A DNA stretch of 64,000 bases, from assembly GCA_028866895.1 (NCBI GenBank), contig JAGWHF010000008.1, positions 1-64,000 on the forward strand, given 5' to 3'. This document shows, piece after piece, positions 50,481-59,860 of the stretch. Each line of letters begins with the position of its first letter. The stretch's first letter is position 1. A model generated the notes under the pieces. The model had not been told where the DNA came from and made no database searches. It saw only the letters and a list, made by a program, of their open reading frames with translations. The stretch comes from Nitrososphaerota archaeon (GTDB taxonomy: Archaea > Thermoproteota > Nitrososphaeria > Nitrososphaerales > Nitrosopumilaceae). The position numbers and the translations under genes are program-made.

Positions 50481-50978
50481 TTATGGCCGTGTCTCATTGG
50501 ATTTTAGGATGTAGGATTCTGTCTCGTTCAGAAGGTTCGACATCTTTGAGAGTTCCGCAGAGAGATCTGATGCCGTGGTCCCGCCTTTTACCATGTTGGC
50601 AAGTCCTACGGACTCGGCAAGATAATCGTTGTATTTTTTCAAAGCGTCATCATAATTGAGATAACTCCTGCTCCACGCTGCCGGCGGGTTATACCCCAGC
50701 AGCTCTGATATCAGCGATGATGTTTGGGATGACGAGGTCTGTGCCATGGTGACAAAGTCGTCCGGTGAGATGGTCTTGTTAAGCAAGCCCTGAAGGTTTG
50801 ACTGCATGGTTTCCATGATTACCAAGTGTCTTTCCCTTATGCTCTCAATCTCGTTTCCGTATCCTGACACCGTGGCTGTGTGCTCTGCTTGATGCGGCAA
50901 TATCCACATTATCGAACTTCCGGCTGCTATTCCGACAAGTATGATGATGGTAAGAATGATCCCTTTCTTGGTGGCCAT
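50481..50978 (-). CDS. Membrane-anchored helical extracytoplasmic protein
   Basis: Start placed at ATG 50976-50978 (frame open to 51026), giving about 165 residues. A hydrophobic anchor (GIILTIIILVGIAAGSS) is followed by an exported part dominated by long helices (EIESIRERHLVIMETMQ; LAESVGLANMVKGG; LSAELSKMSNLLNETESY). No family recognised; it may act as a sensor ectodomain or stalk. Confidence 0.65.
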   Translation of the reverse strand: MATKKGIILTIIILVGIAAGSSIMWILPHQAEHTATVSGYGNEIESIRERHLVIMETMQSNLQGLLNKTISPDDFVTMAQTSSSQTSSLISELLGYNPPAAWSRSYLNYDDALKKYNDYLAESVGLANMVKGGTTASDLSAELSKMSNLLNETESYILKSNETRP

Positions 50979-51229
50979 CCAAGTGATTTTTTTTACGGCG
51001 CTTAAAAATATAACTTTGGGTAACAATTTGATGATTCTGTAACCTAATTGTTAAATTCTTCAAGTTGGATCAGTTCAACCCAAGAAATATCAAAAAAGTG
51101 CAATTTTTTGTATAAAATCTTCAGATGTGGCCTGAGAACGACATTGTAAAAATTTAACAGCCTCTAGCGTATAGTGAAATAAATTTTACAGCGCCTTGCT
51201 AAATACCACTTCCTTTGTAAGAAGATGAA

Positions 51230-51373
51230 ATGACTCAAGCCTACTGCGTCAAATGCAGGAAGAAAGTCGAGATCGCAAATCCAAAAGAGGTTAAGCTTAA
51301 GAATGGACGACCTGCGGTAAAGGGCCAATGCCCGAAATGTGGCACTAACGTCTTTCGAATAGGAAAGCCTTAG
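51230..51373 (+). CDS. Zinc-ribbon microprotein, DUF5679-like, 47 aa
   Basis: ATG 51230 to TAG 51371-51373. Classical two-knuckle zinc ribbon: CVKCRKKVEI near the N-terminus and GQCPKCGTNVFRIG near the C-terminus, with the basic NGRPAVKG between. This matches the DUF5679 archaeal/bacterial small zinc-ribbon family in pattern. It lies 46 bases before aIF2-beta, so a link to translation is possible. Confidence 0.75.
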   Translation: MTQAYCVKCRKKVEIANPKEVKLKNGRPAVKGQCPKCGTNVFRIGKP

Positions 51374-51419
51374 AAGACCACTTACTTCTTTTTTGAAACA
51401 TAAATCAATATAGGTAGCA

Positions 51420-51860
51420 TTGCTGGTAAGAGAACAATTGGCAAAAAGCGAGTACGAGAAACTGCTAAAGAAGGTACAGGATAAGGTATCTGAGATAAGG
51501 AAGGATTCCACCTCTAGATTCGAACTGCCAAAGGTGGACATTATGTGGCAGGGTAACAGGACATTCTTCAGGAACTTTTCAGAATTTCCGAAGGTCCTAC
51601 GCAGGGAGCCCGAGAAAATACTGCAATATTTGTCAAAAGAGTTTGCCACTCCTGCCCAACTCGCTGGAGACAAGGCCGTCTTTGTTGGCAAGAAAGAGCC
51701 GCACGAGTTTACCTCCCTGCTTACGAGGTATGTGAAGGAATACGTGGAGTGCCCTATGTGCAAGAGCCCCGATACTAGGATAGAAAAATCAAACAGGGTT
51801 CACTTTCTTGTGTGCGAGGCATGTGGAGCCAAGTCTCCTCTAAAGGGTCAATACGCATAA
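51420..51860 (+). CDS. Translation initiation factor aIF2, beta subunit
   Basis: Protein of 146 residues starting TTG 51420: an N-terminal helix, the central domain (VMWQGNRTFFRNFSEFPKVLRREPEKILQYLSKEF) and the C-terminal zinc ribbon with CPMCKSPDT and CEACGAKS. aIF2 brings initiator tRNA to the ribosome; beta is the smallest of the three subunits. The stop TAA overlaps the next ATG (TAATG). Confidence 0.95.
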   Translation: MLVREQLAKSEYEKLLKKVQDKVSEIRKDSTSRFELPKVDIMWQGNRTFFRNFSEFPKVLRREPEKILQYLSKEFATPAQLAGDKAVFVGKKEPHEFTSLLTRYVKEYVECPMCKSPDTRIEKSNRVHFLVCEACGAKSPLKGQYA

Positions 51861-52156
51861 TGGCCTTTGCAGTAAGAATCGTAAACTACCAACGTAACAG
51901 GATGTTAAACATATGTGATTCGCACCTGATAGGGAGAACCTTGATCCAAGACGACCTTACCATGAATATCACTGAAAGCTATTTTGCAGAGAGAATCGTA
52001 GACGAGAAGGAGGCTGGGCAACTTCTTCAAAACTCCTCCATAATTAACATGGTGGGCGAGGAGACGATAAGCCTGTCAGTAAAACTCGGAATTGGTTCTG
52101 CCAAAGGAGTAAAGAAGATTGAGGGAGTCCCATTCCTTCTAGTTTTCAAATTTTGA
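51860..52156 (+). CDS. DUF424 protein, 98 aa
   Basis: Small alpha/beta protein of the DUF424 family, conserved in archaea next to translation genes: RMLNICDSHLIGRTLIQDDLTMNITESYF, then VDEKEAGQLLQNSSIINMVGEE and PFLLVFKF. Start ATG 51860, overlapping the aIF2-beta stop. Function unknown; position suggests a role in translation or RNA processing. Confidence 0.85.
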   Translation: MAFAVRIVNYQRNRMLNICDSHLIGRTLIQDDLTMNITESYFAERIVDEKEAGQLLQNSSIINMVGEETISLSVKLGIGSAKGVKKIEGVPFLLVFKF

Positions 52157-52203
52157 AAATACAACAATTATATACGTACCGAGCGGATCGGATGTAGAGA
52201 ATT

Positions 52204-52515
52204 TTGGGAAAGCGCAAGGTGTTAAGCGAAAGCGAACTAAAGGAGATGAAAATGCCAGAGGAGGGAGAGATGCTTGGACGCGTGATAAAACTTCTGGGCA
52301 GTGATCACGTTCTAGTAAAATGCACCGACGATAAAACTCGAATGGGGAGAATCCGAGGCAAGTTGAAAAGGAAGATTTGGATCCGAGATAATGATATTGT
52401 TACCATAGCTCCTTGGGATTTCAAGGCGGATGATAGGGGGGACATAACTTGGAGATACACGCTGTCGCAGGTGGACTGGCTGAAAGAACACGGACACCTT
52501 CCGAAGGATTTCTGA
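52204..52515 (+). CDS. Translation initiation factor aIF1A
   Basis: OB-fold protein of 103 residues: EEGEMLGRVIKLLGSDHVLVKCTDDKTRMGRIRGKLKRKIWIRDNDIVTIAPWDFKADDRGDITWRY. It binds the A-site region of the small subunit and aids start-codon selection. Starts TTG 52204. In archaea it often sits in this same cluster with RIO1 and Dim2. Confidence 0.95.
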   Translation: MGKRKVLSESELKEMKMPEEGEMLGRVIKLLGSDHVLVKCTDDKTRMGRIRGKLKRKIWIRDNDIVTIAPWDFKADDRGDITWRYTLSQVDWLKEHGHLPKDF

Positions 52516-52553
52516 CAACGTAATAATTTTTAGCGAGTCTGCTTTAACTGAAA

Positions 52554-53339
52554 ATGTTGACTGATGAACTACAAGGGCGGCTTGCAAAACGGATTGATCT
52601 CAGGATCTTAGAAAAAGAGCGTAAGAAAAAATCAGAAAAGGACGGATTTGGAAAGAACAAGACAATTGATGAGGTGTTTGACAAATCTACCATGATGACA
52701 GTTTCAGGCCTGAAAAATTCAGGAATCATCTCGTACGTTAATGGTGCAGTTGGATCCGGAAAGGAGTCCAAGACCTACTGGGCAGTAGGGCCTTCCGGAA
52801 ACGATCTTGCTCTGAAAATATATCTTGTTTCAACCTCCAACTTCAAGAAGAGACATCCATATCTGTTGGGGGATCAGAGGTTCTCAAAAATAAGGAAGGG
52901 AACAAGGCACCTGGTGGAGATCTGGGCACAAAAGGAATTTGCCAATCTCAAACAGTGCTATGAGGCCGGAATATCCTGTGCAAGACCCATAACTGTGATT
53001 AAAAACGTACTCGTCCTTGACTTTGTGGGAAAAAACGGGGTTCCATATCCGCTCTTAAACGAGTCGGAGGTGGACTATGGGGATTACCAAGAAGCCATAT
53101 CGATAATCGAGGATCTGTACAGGAAGGCAAGGATAGTGCACGCAGATTTTTCAGAGTATAATATTTTCAAGACTGAGAAGGGGCTGATGATCTTCGACTT
53201 TGGCTCATCGATTGACGCAAGGCATGCCAACGCGAAAGAGTTTCTTGAAAGGGACATTAAAAATATAACCAAATTCTTCGTCAAGAGAGGGTTGACCGTA
53301 ACAAATCCAGCTGATATAATTGAGAGGTTAACGAAATGA
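52554..53339 (+). CDS. rio1: RIO1-type atypical serine kinase
   Basis: Protein of 261 residues. Kinase core with AVGSGKESKTYWAVG (glycine-rich region), ALKIYLVSTSNF (ATP-binding Lys), the catalytic loop VHADFSEYNIF with Asp and Asn, and IFDFGSSID (metal Asp, where the family often has D-x-G-Q). RIO1 is needed for maturation of the small ribosomal subunit in eukaryotes; archaeal members are thought to act likewise. The end overlaps the KH gene by four bases. Confidence 0.93.
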   Translation: MLTDELQGRLAKRIDLRILEKERKKKSEKDGFGKNKTIDEVFDKSTMMTVSGLKNSGIISYVNGAVGSGKESKTYWAVGPSGNDLALKIYLVSTSNFKKRHPYLLGDQRFSKIRKGTRHLVEIWAQKEFANLKQCYEAGISCARPITVIKNVLVLDFVGKNGVPYPLLNESEVDYGDYQEAISIIEDLYRKARIVHADFSEYNIFKTEKGLMIFDFGSSIDARHANAKEFLERDIKNITKFFVKRGLTVTNPADIIERLTK

Positions 53340-53908
53340 TCTTTGAAAAGACAATCCTGATCCCCCTAGAAAGGGTAGGGGCTTTAATAGGAAAGTCTGG
53401 GAAGGTAAAGGCAAAGATTGAAAAGATCTGCGGCGTCTCCCTGTCAATTGACGGGCAGACGGGAGAGGTTATTATTAGAGGAACCGGTGATGTCGAAAGC
53501 ATGATGCCGTTCAAGGCCGAGGAGATCGTTCTGGCAATAGGCAGGGGATTTTCCCCTGACAAGGCAATGGGACTTCTTCAAGGCGAAAATTCATTACACA
53601 TAATTGATTTACGGGAATTTGTGGGAAAATCGACGGCGCAAATTGAGAGGGTGAAGAGCAGGATAATCGGCGAAGGAGGCCGGGTGAGGAAAAACGTGGA
53701 GGATTTGAGCGGAGCAAGCATTTCAGTTTATGGAAGGACGGTTGCCATAATAGGGGAGGGGAGACAACTGCGGTCTGCAGTTCAGGCCATAACCGCTCTC
53801 TCAAATGGCAGTACGCATGGCAAGGTATACAATGACCTTCAGGAATTCAGACGGAGGCAGAAGATGGAGAGGCTGCAGTTATGGGAGGGGGAGAATATCT
53901 TTGAGTAA
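53336..53908 (+). CDS. KH-domain ribosome-maturation protein (Dim2/Pno1/Krr1-like)
   Basis: Protein of 190 residues with two KH-type domains: PLERVGALIGKSGKVKAKIEKICGVSL (first, GxxG = GKSG) and RVKSRIIGEGGRVRKNVEDLSGASISVYG (second, GxxG = GEGG). Archaeal Dim2-like proteins bind the 3' end of 16S rRNA and accompany RIO1 in small-subunit maturation, which the adjacency here supports. The top6B start lies inside its 3' end. Confidence 0.93.
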   Translation: MIFEKTILIPLERVGALIGKSGKVKAKIEKICGVSLSIDGQTGEVIIRGTGDVESMMPFKAEEIVLAIGRGFSPDKAMGLLQGENSLHIIDLREFVGKSTAQIERVKSRIIGEGGRVRKNVEDLSGASISVYGRTVAIIGEGRQLRSAVQAITALSNGSTHGKVYNDLQEFRRRQKMERLQLWEGENIFE

Positions 53909-55736
53909 AGAGACATTCAGCCAGATCTCTCCAAGCGAGTTCTTCTACAGAAACAGGGATCTTGCAGGTTTTAGTAATCCCACAAGGTCGCTTTATACAT
54001 CTGTGAGGGAATTTGTAGAAAACGCGCTTGACGCATGTGATCAAAAGAAAATACTGCCTGACATACATATGTCCATAAAGGCTGTTGATGCCGAGCAGTC
54101 TGATCCAAAACACTATATCTTGACAGTCAGGGACAACGGTCCCGGCATTGACCCAAAACACGTTCCACACGCATTCGGAACAGTTCTTTATGGGTCAAAA
54201 TTCGGACTCAAACAGGCTAGGGGGATGTTCGGGCTTGGGGCCACCATGGCAATACTTTACGGCCAGATTACCACCAACAAGCCCGTCACGGTGAGAAGTT
54301 GTGCAGACGGCAAGACAAGCGATGAATTTGTAATGCTGCTTGACATTCAGAAGAACAAGCCCGTAATACTAAAGCACAACCAGAAGGAGGCCTCAAAGAC
54401 AGGGCTTTCCGTAAGCATAGTGCTTGAAGGCGATTATTCAAAGGCGGGATCAAAAATTAGGGACTATGTATCTCAAACCTCCCTTATCACCCCGTATGCC
54501 TCGATTACCTTCGAGGACCCAGCAGGTGAAAAGTTTCACTATCCAAGGATAGTCAAGGATATGCCGCTTCCTCCTACAGTAATAAAGCCGCATCCGCATG
54601 GTGTGGACGTGGAAACAATCAGGAGGATGATAGCGGACACGCATTATCAGATTCCGCCGGTTGATAATAAGATGATAGAAAAGATAGGCAAGGAACTGGG
54701 GCTGAAGAAAAACCTCAATGCAAGTGAATTACTTGAAAAAGCACAGAAGCGCTGGTCTGACCTCTCCAGGCCAGTAAGGACCATCGTATCGGTAATGTCG
54801 TTTTTAAACATCGACTTTGAGGGGCTTCAAAAGATTCGGATCGACGACATCGACGTGGCCAACAAAAAAATTACCTACTGGGATTTTGGCGAGTCGCAAT
54901 CTCACGCTGTGGACCTTGACACTGAAAGCCCGTTCTACAAGCAGCTTGCAAATACAGTCCAAGGTGATACGCTTCTCACCTTTCTTACAAAGAGGTTTCA
55001 AAGGGTGGGTCCCACTACGGCAGAGAAATTCTGCGAGTTTGCAAAGCTGAAACCTGAAAGAAGGATCGGGAGCATGACAAACGAGGAGCTGGTAAGGCTT
55101 GCCGACGCACTGCAGAAATTCGAGGATTTCCTAGCGCCCGATCCGAGCTGCCTGGCCCCTTTGGGCGAGGAACCGCTCTCCAAAGGAATCATGAAGTTCT
55201 TCAATCCTGAATTTGCCTCGGTACTTCAGCGTAGCGCTTCAGCCTACTCCGGATTTCCATTTATTGTGGAGATGGGCGTTGCCTACGGGGGGGATATCCC
55301 GCCATCAGGACTCAAGGTGTACAGGTTTGCCAACCGTATTCCGCTTCTTTATGATGAGGGAAGCGATGTTGTGCTAAAGATTGTAAACGAGATGGACTGG
55401 AGTAGGTACAAGATCAAGGGGGACCCTCCGTTAGTCATAGTTTCACACATCTGTTCTACAAGAATTCCATACAAGACTGTAGGGAAGGAGAATGTTGCAG
55501 ACAGACCTGAGTTGGAACGCGAGTTGAAAAACGCAATCCAGTATTTGGCAAGGAAGCTTGCAGTCCACATGTCAAGGCAGGGGGCCGCCGATATGGCCAA
55601 GAAAAGGGCCAACCTTTACGCAAAGTATGTTCCACTTATATCACAGTTTGCGACTGAACTATCTGGAAGGAAGAAGGAGCCAAATTTCAAACAGCTAATA
55701 AGGTTGGGAAGCGAGATTGAAGAACAAATCCAATAG
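53901..55736 (+). CDS. top6B: DNA topoisomerase VI subunit B
   Basis: GHKL ATPase subunit of about 611 residues. Start TTG 53901 (shared bases with the KH gene stop) gives MSKETFSQISPSEFFYRN, the family N-terminus; the frame is also open upstream. ATPase motifs: EFVENALDACD (Bergerat N-box), RDNGPGIDPKHV (G1), ARGMFGLGATMAILYGQ (G2 region) and the transducer domain. With subunit A it makes a type IIB topoisomerase that resolves supercoils and catenanes. Confidence 0.95.
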   Translation: MSKETFSQISPSEFFYRNRDLAGFSNPTRSLYTSVREFVENALDACDQKKILPDIHMSIKAVDAEQSDPKHYILTVRDNGPGIDPKHVPHAFGTVLYGSKFGLKQARGMFGLGATMAILYGQITTNKPVTVRSCADGKTSDEFVMLLDIQKNKPVILKHNQKEASKTGLSVSIVLEGDYSKAGSKIRDYVSQTSLITPYASITFEDPAGEKFHYPRIVKDMPLPPTVIKPHPHGVDVETIRRMIADTHYQIPPVDNKMIEKIGKELGLKKNLNASELLEKAQKRWSDLSRPVRTIVSVMSFLNIDFEGLQKIRIDDIDVANKKITYWDFGESQSHAVDLDTESPFYKQLANTVQGDTLLTFLTKRFQRVGPTTAEKFCEFAKLKPERRIGSMTNEELVRLADALQKFEDFLAPDPSCLAPLGEEPLSKGIMKFFNPEFASVLQRSASAYSGFPFIVEMGVAYGGDIPPSGLKVYRFANRIPLLYDEGSDVVLKIVNEMDWSRYKIKGDPPLVIVSHICSTRIPYKTVGKENVADRPELERELKNAIQYLARKLAVHMSRQGAADMAKKRANLYAKYVPLISQFATELSGRKKEPNFKQLIRLGSEIEEQIQ

Positions 55737-56817
55737 GCAGAAAACAGCGGAGGCGCGGAAGGAGAGGCTTCTTTCAGCCCTGCAGGACCATGGAATTAAC
55801 ATTTACGAGGACCTTGACAAGGGAAAATTTCCACAGTTTGTGATTCCAAGCAGGTCCGTCAACAACATTGTCTACGACAAGAAGACAAGGCAGTATGTGC
55901 TTGGCAATGCCAGCGCGGTGAGAAGCTCAAGGAACATGTCTCAACTTAGGTCCTACACACAGCTTACCTGGCTTGCATTCTTTGTCAACAGGCTGGTAAG
56001 GGAGGGCAAGTCATCCACACTGAGAGACATCTATTATTCATCACAGGCCTTTAGCATAGATTTTGAGGACCAGCCAGAGTCGGACAATATCATTGTGGAC
56101 CTTGAGGCGGTTACTACGAGCCCCCGTGAGGACTTTCACATCTTTCCGGAGGAAAGAAGCAGCGTATTTGGAGACTTGACAATTGAATATACGGTGCCGG
56201 GTTATGAGGGCAAGCGGGTCAACCTTTCTGATCACCCTGACGGCTACCTTATAGGGCCAAGCCTTAGCAGTGCAGAACTGGTGGATACCAGCGCCGAGGT
56301 GGTCATAGCAATCGAGAAGGGCGGTCTCTTCACAAGGTTCGTTGAGGAAAACGTGCACAAAAAATTCAAGTCCATTATAGTGGATACGGCGGGACAGGCT
56401 CCACGGTCTACTAGGAGCCTCCTGAGGAGGCTGAATCAGGAATTGGGACTCCCTGTGGTAATCCTGGCTGATGGGGATGTGTATGGGGAACACATCGCCA
56501 TGGTCATCAAGTCGGGCTCTGCCAATGCCGCACACCTGCGGGAACTGACTGTCCCAGATGCCAAATGGCTTGGTGTTTGGGCTACGGACATTGAAAAATA
56601 CAAGCTACCTACGATCCCGATGACGGAATCCGACATAAAGCGAATCTATGACCTACAAAAGGATCCTAGGTACCAAGAGGGAAATTGGAAGAAACAACTC
56701 GAGGTCTTCTTAAAGCTCAAGAGAAAGGCGGAACTGGAGGCATTCTCAAAGTATGGTCTTACAAATATTACGGACAAGTATCTCCCAGCCAAGCTGGAAG
56801 AATCAAAGAGCCTCTAA
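55717..56817 (+). CDS. top6A: DNA topoisomerase VI subunit A
   Basis: Catalytic subunit of 366 residues (TTG 55717, overlapping subunit B by 20 bases). The active-site Tyr is in STLRDIYYSSQ (about residues 101-111) and the Toprim acids are in IAIEKGGLF and ILADGDVYGEH (D-x-D). Related to Spo11. The A-after-B order and the overlap are typical of archaeal top6 operons. Confidence 0.95.
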   Translation: MKNKSNRQKTAEARKERLLSALQDHGINIYEDLDKGKFPQFVIPSRSVNNIVYDKKTRQYVLGNASAVRSSRNMSQLRSYTQLTWLAFFVNRLVREGKSSTLRDIYYSSQAFSIDFEDQPESDNIIVDLEAVTTSPREDFHIFPEERSSVFGDLTIEYTVPGYEGKRVNLSDHPDGYLIGPSLSSAELVDTSAEVVIAIEKGGLFTRFVEENVHKKFKSIIVDTAGQAPRSTRSLLRRLNQELGLPVVILADGDVYGEHIAMVIKSGSANAAHLRELTVPDAKWLGVWATDIEKYKLPTIPMTESDIKRIYDLQKDPRYQEGNWKKQLEVFLKLKRKAELEAFSKYGLTNITDKYLPAKLEESKSL

Positions 56818-57303
56818 CTTTTTAATCCTTAGTGTGAGGACACCGTTTCTGTACTTGAAATCGTGAATTCCCATGTCCGGCGTAGTCTCTATGGGGACCT
56901 CCTTTGAAAAGTGACTCGATCCGCGCACATACAAGACCCCGTCAATCAGCCTCACAGTAACCTGATCCTCGGGACCTGGCACCTCGGCCACAAATACTAT
57001 CTCGTTTTCTCCCTTGATGAGGTCGTAAACCCAGTTCTTCGTCTCCGACTCTTTCGGCGCGTATTGCGGCTGGGTTTCCTTTGTCATTTTCTTGAGTACA
57101 CGTACCCAGTAAATCATGATCGCTGCAGTTGTGCCTATCAGGATGAAACTAACATATCCTGCGTCATTCCTAAGTGACAAAACGTAGACTATTCCCAAGA
57201 ATAACAATACCATGAGGGGAATTATGAAATCAAATGACTTGTCGTTAGAGTACCGGCTTTTGTAACTAGTCAATCTGTTCTGTATGAACAACCATTCATC
57301 CAA
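56803..57303 (-). CDS. Membrane-anchored Hsp20/alpha-crystallin-like domain protein
   Basis: Protein of 166 residues (start TTG 57303). Two hydrophobic helices (FDFIIPLMVLLFLGIVYVL, GYVSFILIGTTAAIMIYWV) lead to a C-terminal domain of about 80 residues with the small heat-shock/CS pattern: EIVFVAEVPGPEDQVTVRLIDGVLYVRGSSH and FKYRNGVLTLRIKK, where G-V-L-T-L/I is the signature strand end. Most sHsps are soluble; this one would be tethered to the membrane. It is convergent with top6A with a 15-base overlap. Confidence 0.75.
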   Translation of the reverse strand: MDEWLFIQNRLTSYKSRYSNDKSFDFIIPLMVLLFLGIVYVLSLRNDAGYVSFILIGTTAAIMIYWVRVLKKMTKETQPQYAPKESETKNWVYDLIKGENEIVFVAEVPGPEDQVTVRLIDGVLYVRGSSHFSKEVPIETTPDMGIHDFKYRNGVLTLRIKKLEAL

Positions 57304-57345
57304 ATATAAACACTCGTAGAATTTTCAACCGTGCCGGCCTATCTT

Positions 57346-57921
57346 CTAGTTGTCGATGGACCTCTCCAACGTTCCCCACCTCTTGAAAAGATCATGTTCT
57401 ATACCGAACTGGTCTAGACATTTGCCTACCACATGGTTTATCATGTCATCTATGCTTTTGGGCCTGTTATAGAAGCCGGGCATGGCTGGCAGGATCACGG
57501 CACCCACCCTGGCAAGTTTGAGCATGTTCTCAAGATGAATGCTTGTAAGCGGAGTCTCCCGCGGGACGATGACCAGCCTTCTTGATTCCTTCAGGGTGAC
57601 ACCTGCTGCGCGTGAAACCAGGTTTTCCTCGTATCCGTTTGCTATTCCGGATAGGCTCTTCATGCTGCAGGGGATGATGACCATGCCGTCTGTTTTATGA
57701 GTTCCACTTGAAACACTAGCTGCCATGTTGGAATCGTCGGAAAAACCCGCGGCAAGAGATTTGACATACTTCAAATCAAAATCGGTTTCAAGAGCCAGGC
57801 ATTTTTTTGCCCACTCCGTCATTATCAAGTACGCATCAACCTTCAGGCGTCTTAGCGCCTCAAGCATCCTTACGCCGTAGATAACTCCTGAACTGCCGGT
57901 CATGCCTACTATCAACCGCAT
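57346..57921 (-). CDS. ubiX: Flavin prenyltransferase UbiX
   Basis: Protein of 191 residues of the UbiX/Pad1 type that attaches a dimethylallyl group to FMN, making the prenyl-FMN cofactor for UbiD-type decarboxylases. Marks: GMTGSSGVIYGVRMLEAL at the start, SSGTHKTDGMVIIPCSMKSLSGIANGYEENLVSRAAGV, and VPRETPLTSIHLENM. No ubiD gene lies in the window. Confidence 0.94.
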   Translation of the reverse strand: MRLIVGMTGSSGVIYGVRMLEALRRLKVDAYLIMTEWAKKCLALETDFDLKYVKSLAAGFSDDSNMAASVSSGTHKTDGMVIIPCSMKSLSGIANGYEENLVSRAAGVTLKESRRLVIVPRETPLTSIHLENMLKLARVGAVILPAMPGFYNRPKSIDDMINHVVGKCLDQFGIEHDLFKRWGTLERSIDN

Positions 57922-57999
57922 GATAAGATTTTGCGCGCTCGCTATTTAATTTCATAGTTTTTGGCATTGTTTATTATGCTCAAACCCCATCACGCAGTT

Positions 58000-58359
58000 A
58001 TGAGTGTAAACGCCGATGACGTCGAAGAAAAACTGGCCGCCGAACTTAGGTTGACTCCGATGCAGGCAAGGATATTTCTCTTGGTGGTAAGGCATGGAAA
58101 AAGTTCTGCAGGGAAAATAGGACGGATGCTCGGCGTATCAGACGAGGAGGCGCTTGAAGGAGCCAAGAGCCTTGTTGAACGGGGAGGGTTCATAGAGATC
58201 ACAAACACAGAGTTCGAGTCTACGCATCCTCGATTTGCAGTTGTAAATATGTACAGAAGAATGTGCATGAGGGAGGGGATTCCTTTTAAAAAGAATTTGA
58301 TGGTTGACAACATATCGATTGTCTTGGAAAAACCATATGATGATGCAAGAACTAAATAG
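58000..58359 (+). CDS. Winged-helix regulator-like protein
   Basis: Start placed at ATG 58000 (frame open from 57961), giving about 119 residues. The N-terminal region LAAELRLTPMQARIFLLVVRHGKSSAGKIGRMLGVSDEEALEGAKSLVERGGFIE is a classical winged helix, TrmB/MarR-like. The short C-terminal part is unknown. Divergent from ubiX, which it could control. Confidence 0.8.
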   Translation: MSVNADDVEEKLAAELRLTPMQARIFLLVVRHGKSSAGKIGRMLGVSDEEALEGAKSLVERGGFIEITNTEFESTHPRFAVVNMYRRMCMREGIPFKKNLMVDNISIVLEKPYDDARTK

Positions 58360-58381
58360 AACCAAATATGGAGAACCAGCA

Positions 58382-58780
58382 ATGTCCGTTGATCAGGATT
58401 CCTGCAAGCACGAGATAGTGTACTTTGGAGTTACCAACCTAAACTATGAAAAAAGGACCATAGGTTCAGTGGATACGTGGCGTTGTGTCAAATGCAAAAA
58501 AATGTTCTGCGAGGAGAAGCAGCTGGGGATAGACAGCATTGTCGACTATGTAGGCATGCCCAAAATCAATAATGATCAAAAATGGTCTGTCCTTTTATGC
58601 AACTTGAAAAGACACAAGGACAAGTGGAAACTGGTCAAAATAAAGAAGGATGACGAGATAAGTCACGAGTGTCTGGGTGAAAAGGTCGTCACGCTAAAGG
58701 TAAAGGACTTTAAAATCGAGGATGACAAACACTGGAACTTTTTAATTGAAAACTCGATAAACAAGGCAATAGAGATATAG
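58382..58780 (+). CDS. Small Cys-rich hypothetical protein, 132 aa
   Basis: ATG 58382, 22 bases after the winged-helix gene. It has C-K-H-E early, then a WRCVKCKKMFC cluster (C-x2-C-x4-C) that can bind zinc, and a long charged C-terminal half with IEDDKHWNFLIENSINKAIEI. No family recognised. Confidence 0.65.
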   Translation: MSVDQDSCKHEIVYFGVTNLNYEKRTIGSVDTWRCVKCKKMFCEEKQLGIDSIVDYVGMPKINNDQKWSVLLCNLKRHKDKWKLVKIKKDDEISHECLGEKVVTLKVKDFKIEDDKHWNFLIENSINKAIEI

Positions 58781-58787
58781 AAAAAGC

Positions 58788-59072
58788 ATGGATTTGGAAG
58801 TTCACATAAAGAACGTGACTGGCAGCCAAATAGCGGCAAAAATTACCGGCCTTTTCATAGTTGACGGCCACACCTTCAAGTTCAGCGCAATCGCTTTCGG
58901 CAGGATAGGCGGCCACAATGTAGGGGCAAAGATTTCAAAAGCAGTACAGAAAGAACTTGCAAAACTGGGTTACAATGTGGATGAGATAATTGATGACTTG
59001 CAGCAGAGGCTTGTACGGGGGGACATAAACCTGCCAGAGGGTCTGAAAAAAGAATCTTTTGCAGACAGCTAA
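58788..59072 (+). CDS. Hypothetical protein, 94 aa
   Basis: Alpha/beta protein: a beta-rich N-terminal half ([25 protein letters not shown]) and an amphipathic helical half ([27 protein letters not shown]). The start follows the previous gene by 7 bases, so they are co-transcribed. Convergent with mtnP with a 4-base overlap. No family recognised. Confidence 0.65.
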   Translation: MDLEVHIKNVTGSQIAAKITGLFIVDGHTFKFSAIAFGRIGGHNVGAKISKAVQKELAKLGYNVDEIIDDLQQRLVRGDINLPEGLKKESFADS

Positions 59073-59860
59073 AGGCCGGCCTCTTCGAGAGCACTGCTGC
59101 ACGCGCAGCTTCTCTGCTGCGGTATGATGTCCAATAGTGAACCGAGAAGGTTTTTCGTATTGTGGGCGTTTTTTGCCAGCGTCTCCAAAACCTCTTTTGC
59201 AGTTACGGGTTTTTCAGCCCAAACATCGTAATCCGTCACGGTCGAGACCGAGAGGTAACACATCTGGGCCTCCCTTGCAAGCTGGCATTCCGGAACTAGT
59301 GTCATGCCTATTATGTCTGCACCTATGATGTTCTTGTAAAACTTTGATTCCGCCCTTGTGGAAAACCTTGGCCCTTCTATGCACACGTAGGTTGCATCCC
59401 TGTGAAGGTGCAAGCGTATCTTTTCCGCTGCGCTCTGGACTGATCCCTGAAGCTCTGGGCAAAAGGGATCTGCGACTGATATGTGAATCACCTTTCCCTC
59501 TTCAAAGAAGGTGTACTTCCTTGACTTTGTAAAGTCGATGAATTGGGCTGGAATGACGAAATCTCCGGGTTTCAGCCTCTCTTGGAGGCTTCCGACCGCG
59601 GAGGGGGCGATAATTCTCTTGATTCCCATCTCCTTGAAGGCCCATATGTTTGCCCGAAAGTTTATGAGATGGGGAGGTATGGTGTGCTTTTTCCCGTGCC
59701 TTGGCATGAATGCTACCTTTCTTCCCTTGTAAAATCCCACAGTAATGGAATCTGAAGTCCTTCCAAATGGTGTTTCTATCGTAATCTCCTTGCTCTCGCT
59801 TAACAGGTTTTGATCATAGATCCCAGTACCTCCGAATATTCCGATCTCGGCCTGTTCCAT
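59069..59860 (-). CDS. mtnP: S-methyl-5'-thioadenosine phosphorylase
   Basis: Purine nucleoside phosphorylase-family enzyme of 263 residues that splits methylthioadenosine into adenine and methylthioribose 1-phosphate. Marks: [59 protein letters not shown], and DYDVW near the end. The upstream gene apt recycles the adenine it releases; the 1-base overlap supports one transcript. Confidence 0.93.
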   Translation of the reverse strand: MEQAEIGIFGGTGIYDQNLLSESKEITIETPFGRTSDSITVGFYKGRKVAFMPRHGKKHTIPPHLINFRANIWAFKEMGIKRIIAPSAVGSLQERLKPGDFVIPAQFIDFTKSRKYTFFEEGKVIHISVADPFCPELQGSVQSAAEKIRLHLHRDATYVCIEGPRFSTRAESKFYKNIIGADIIGMTLVPECQLAREAQMCYLSVSTVTDYDVWAEKPVTAKEVLETLAKNAHNTKNLLGSLLDIIPQQRSCACSSALEEAGL

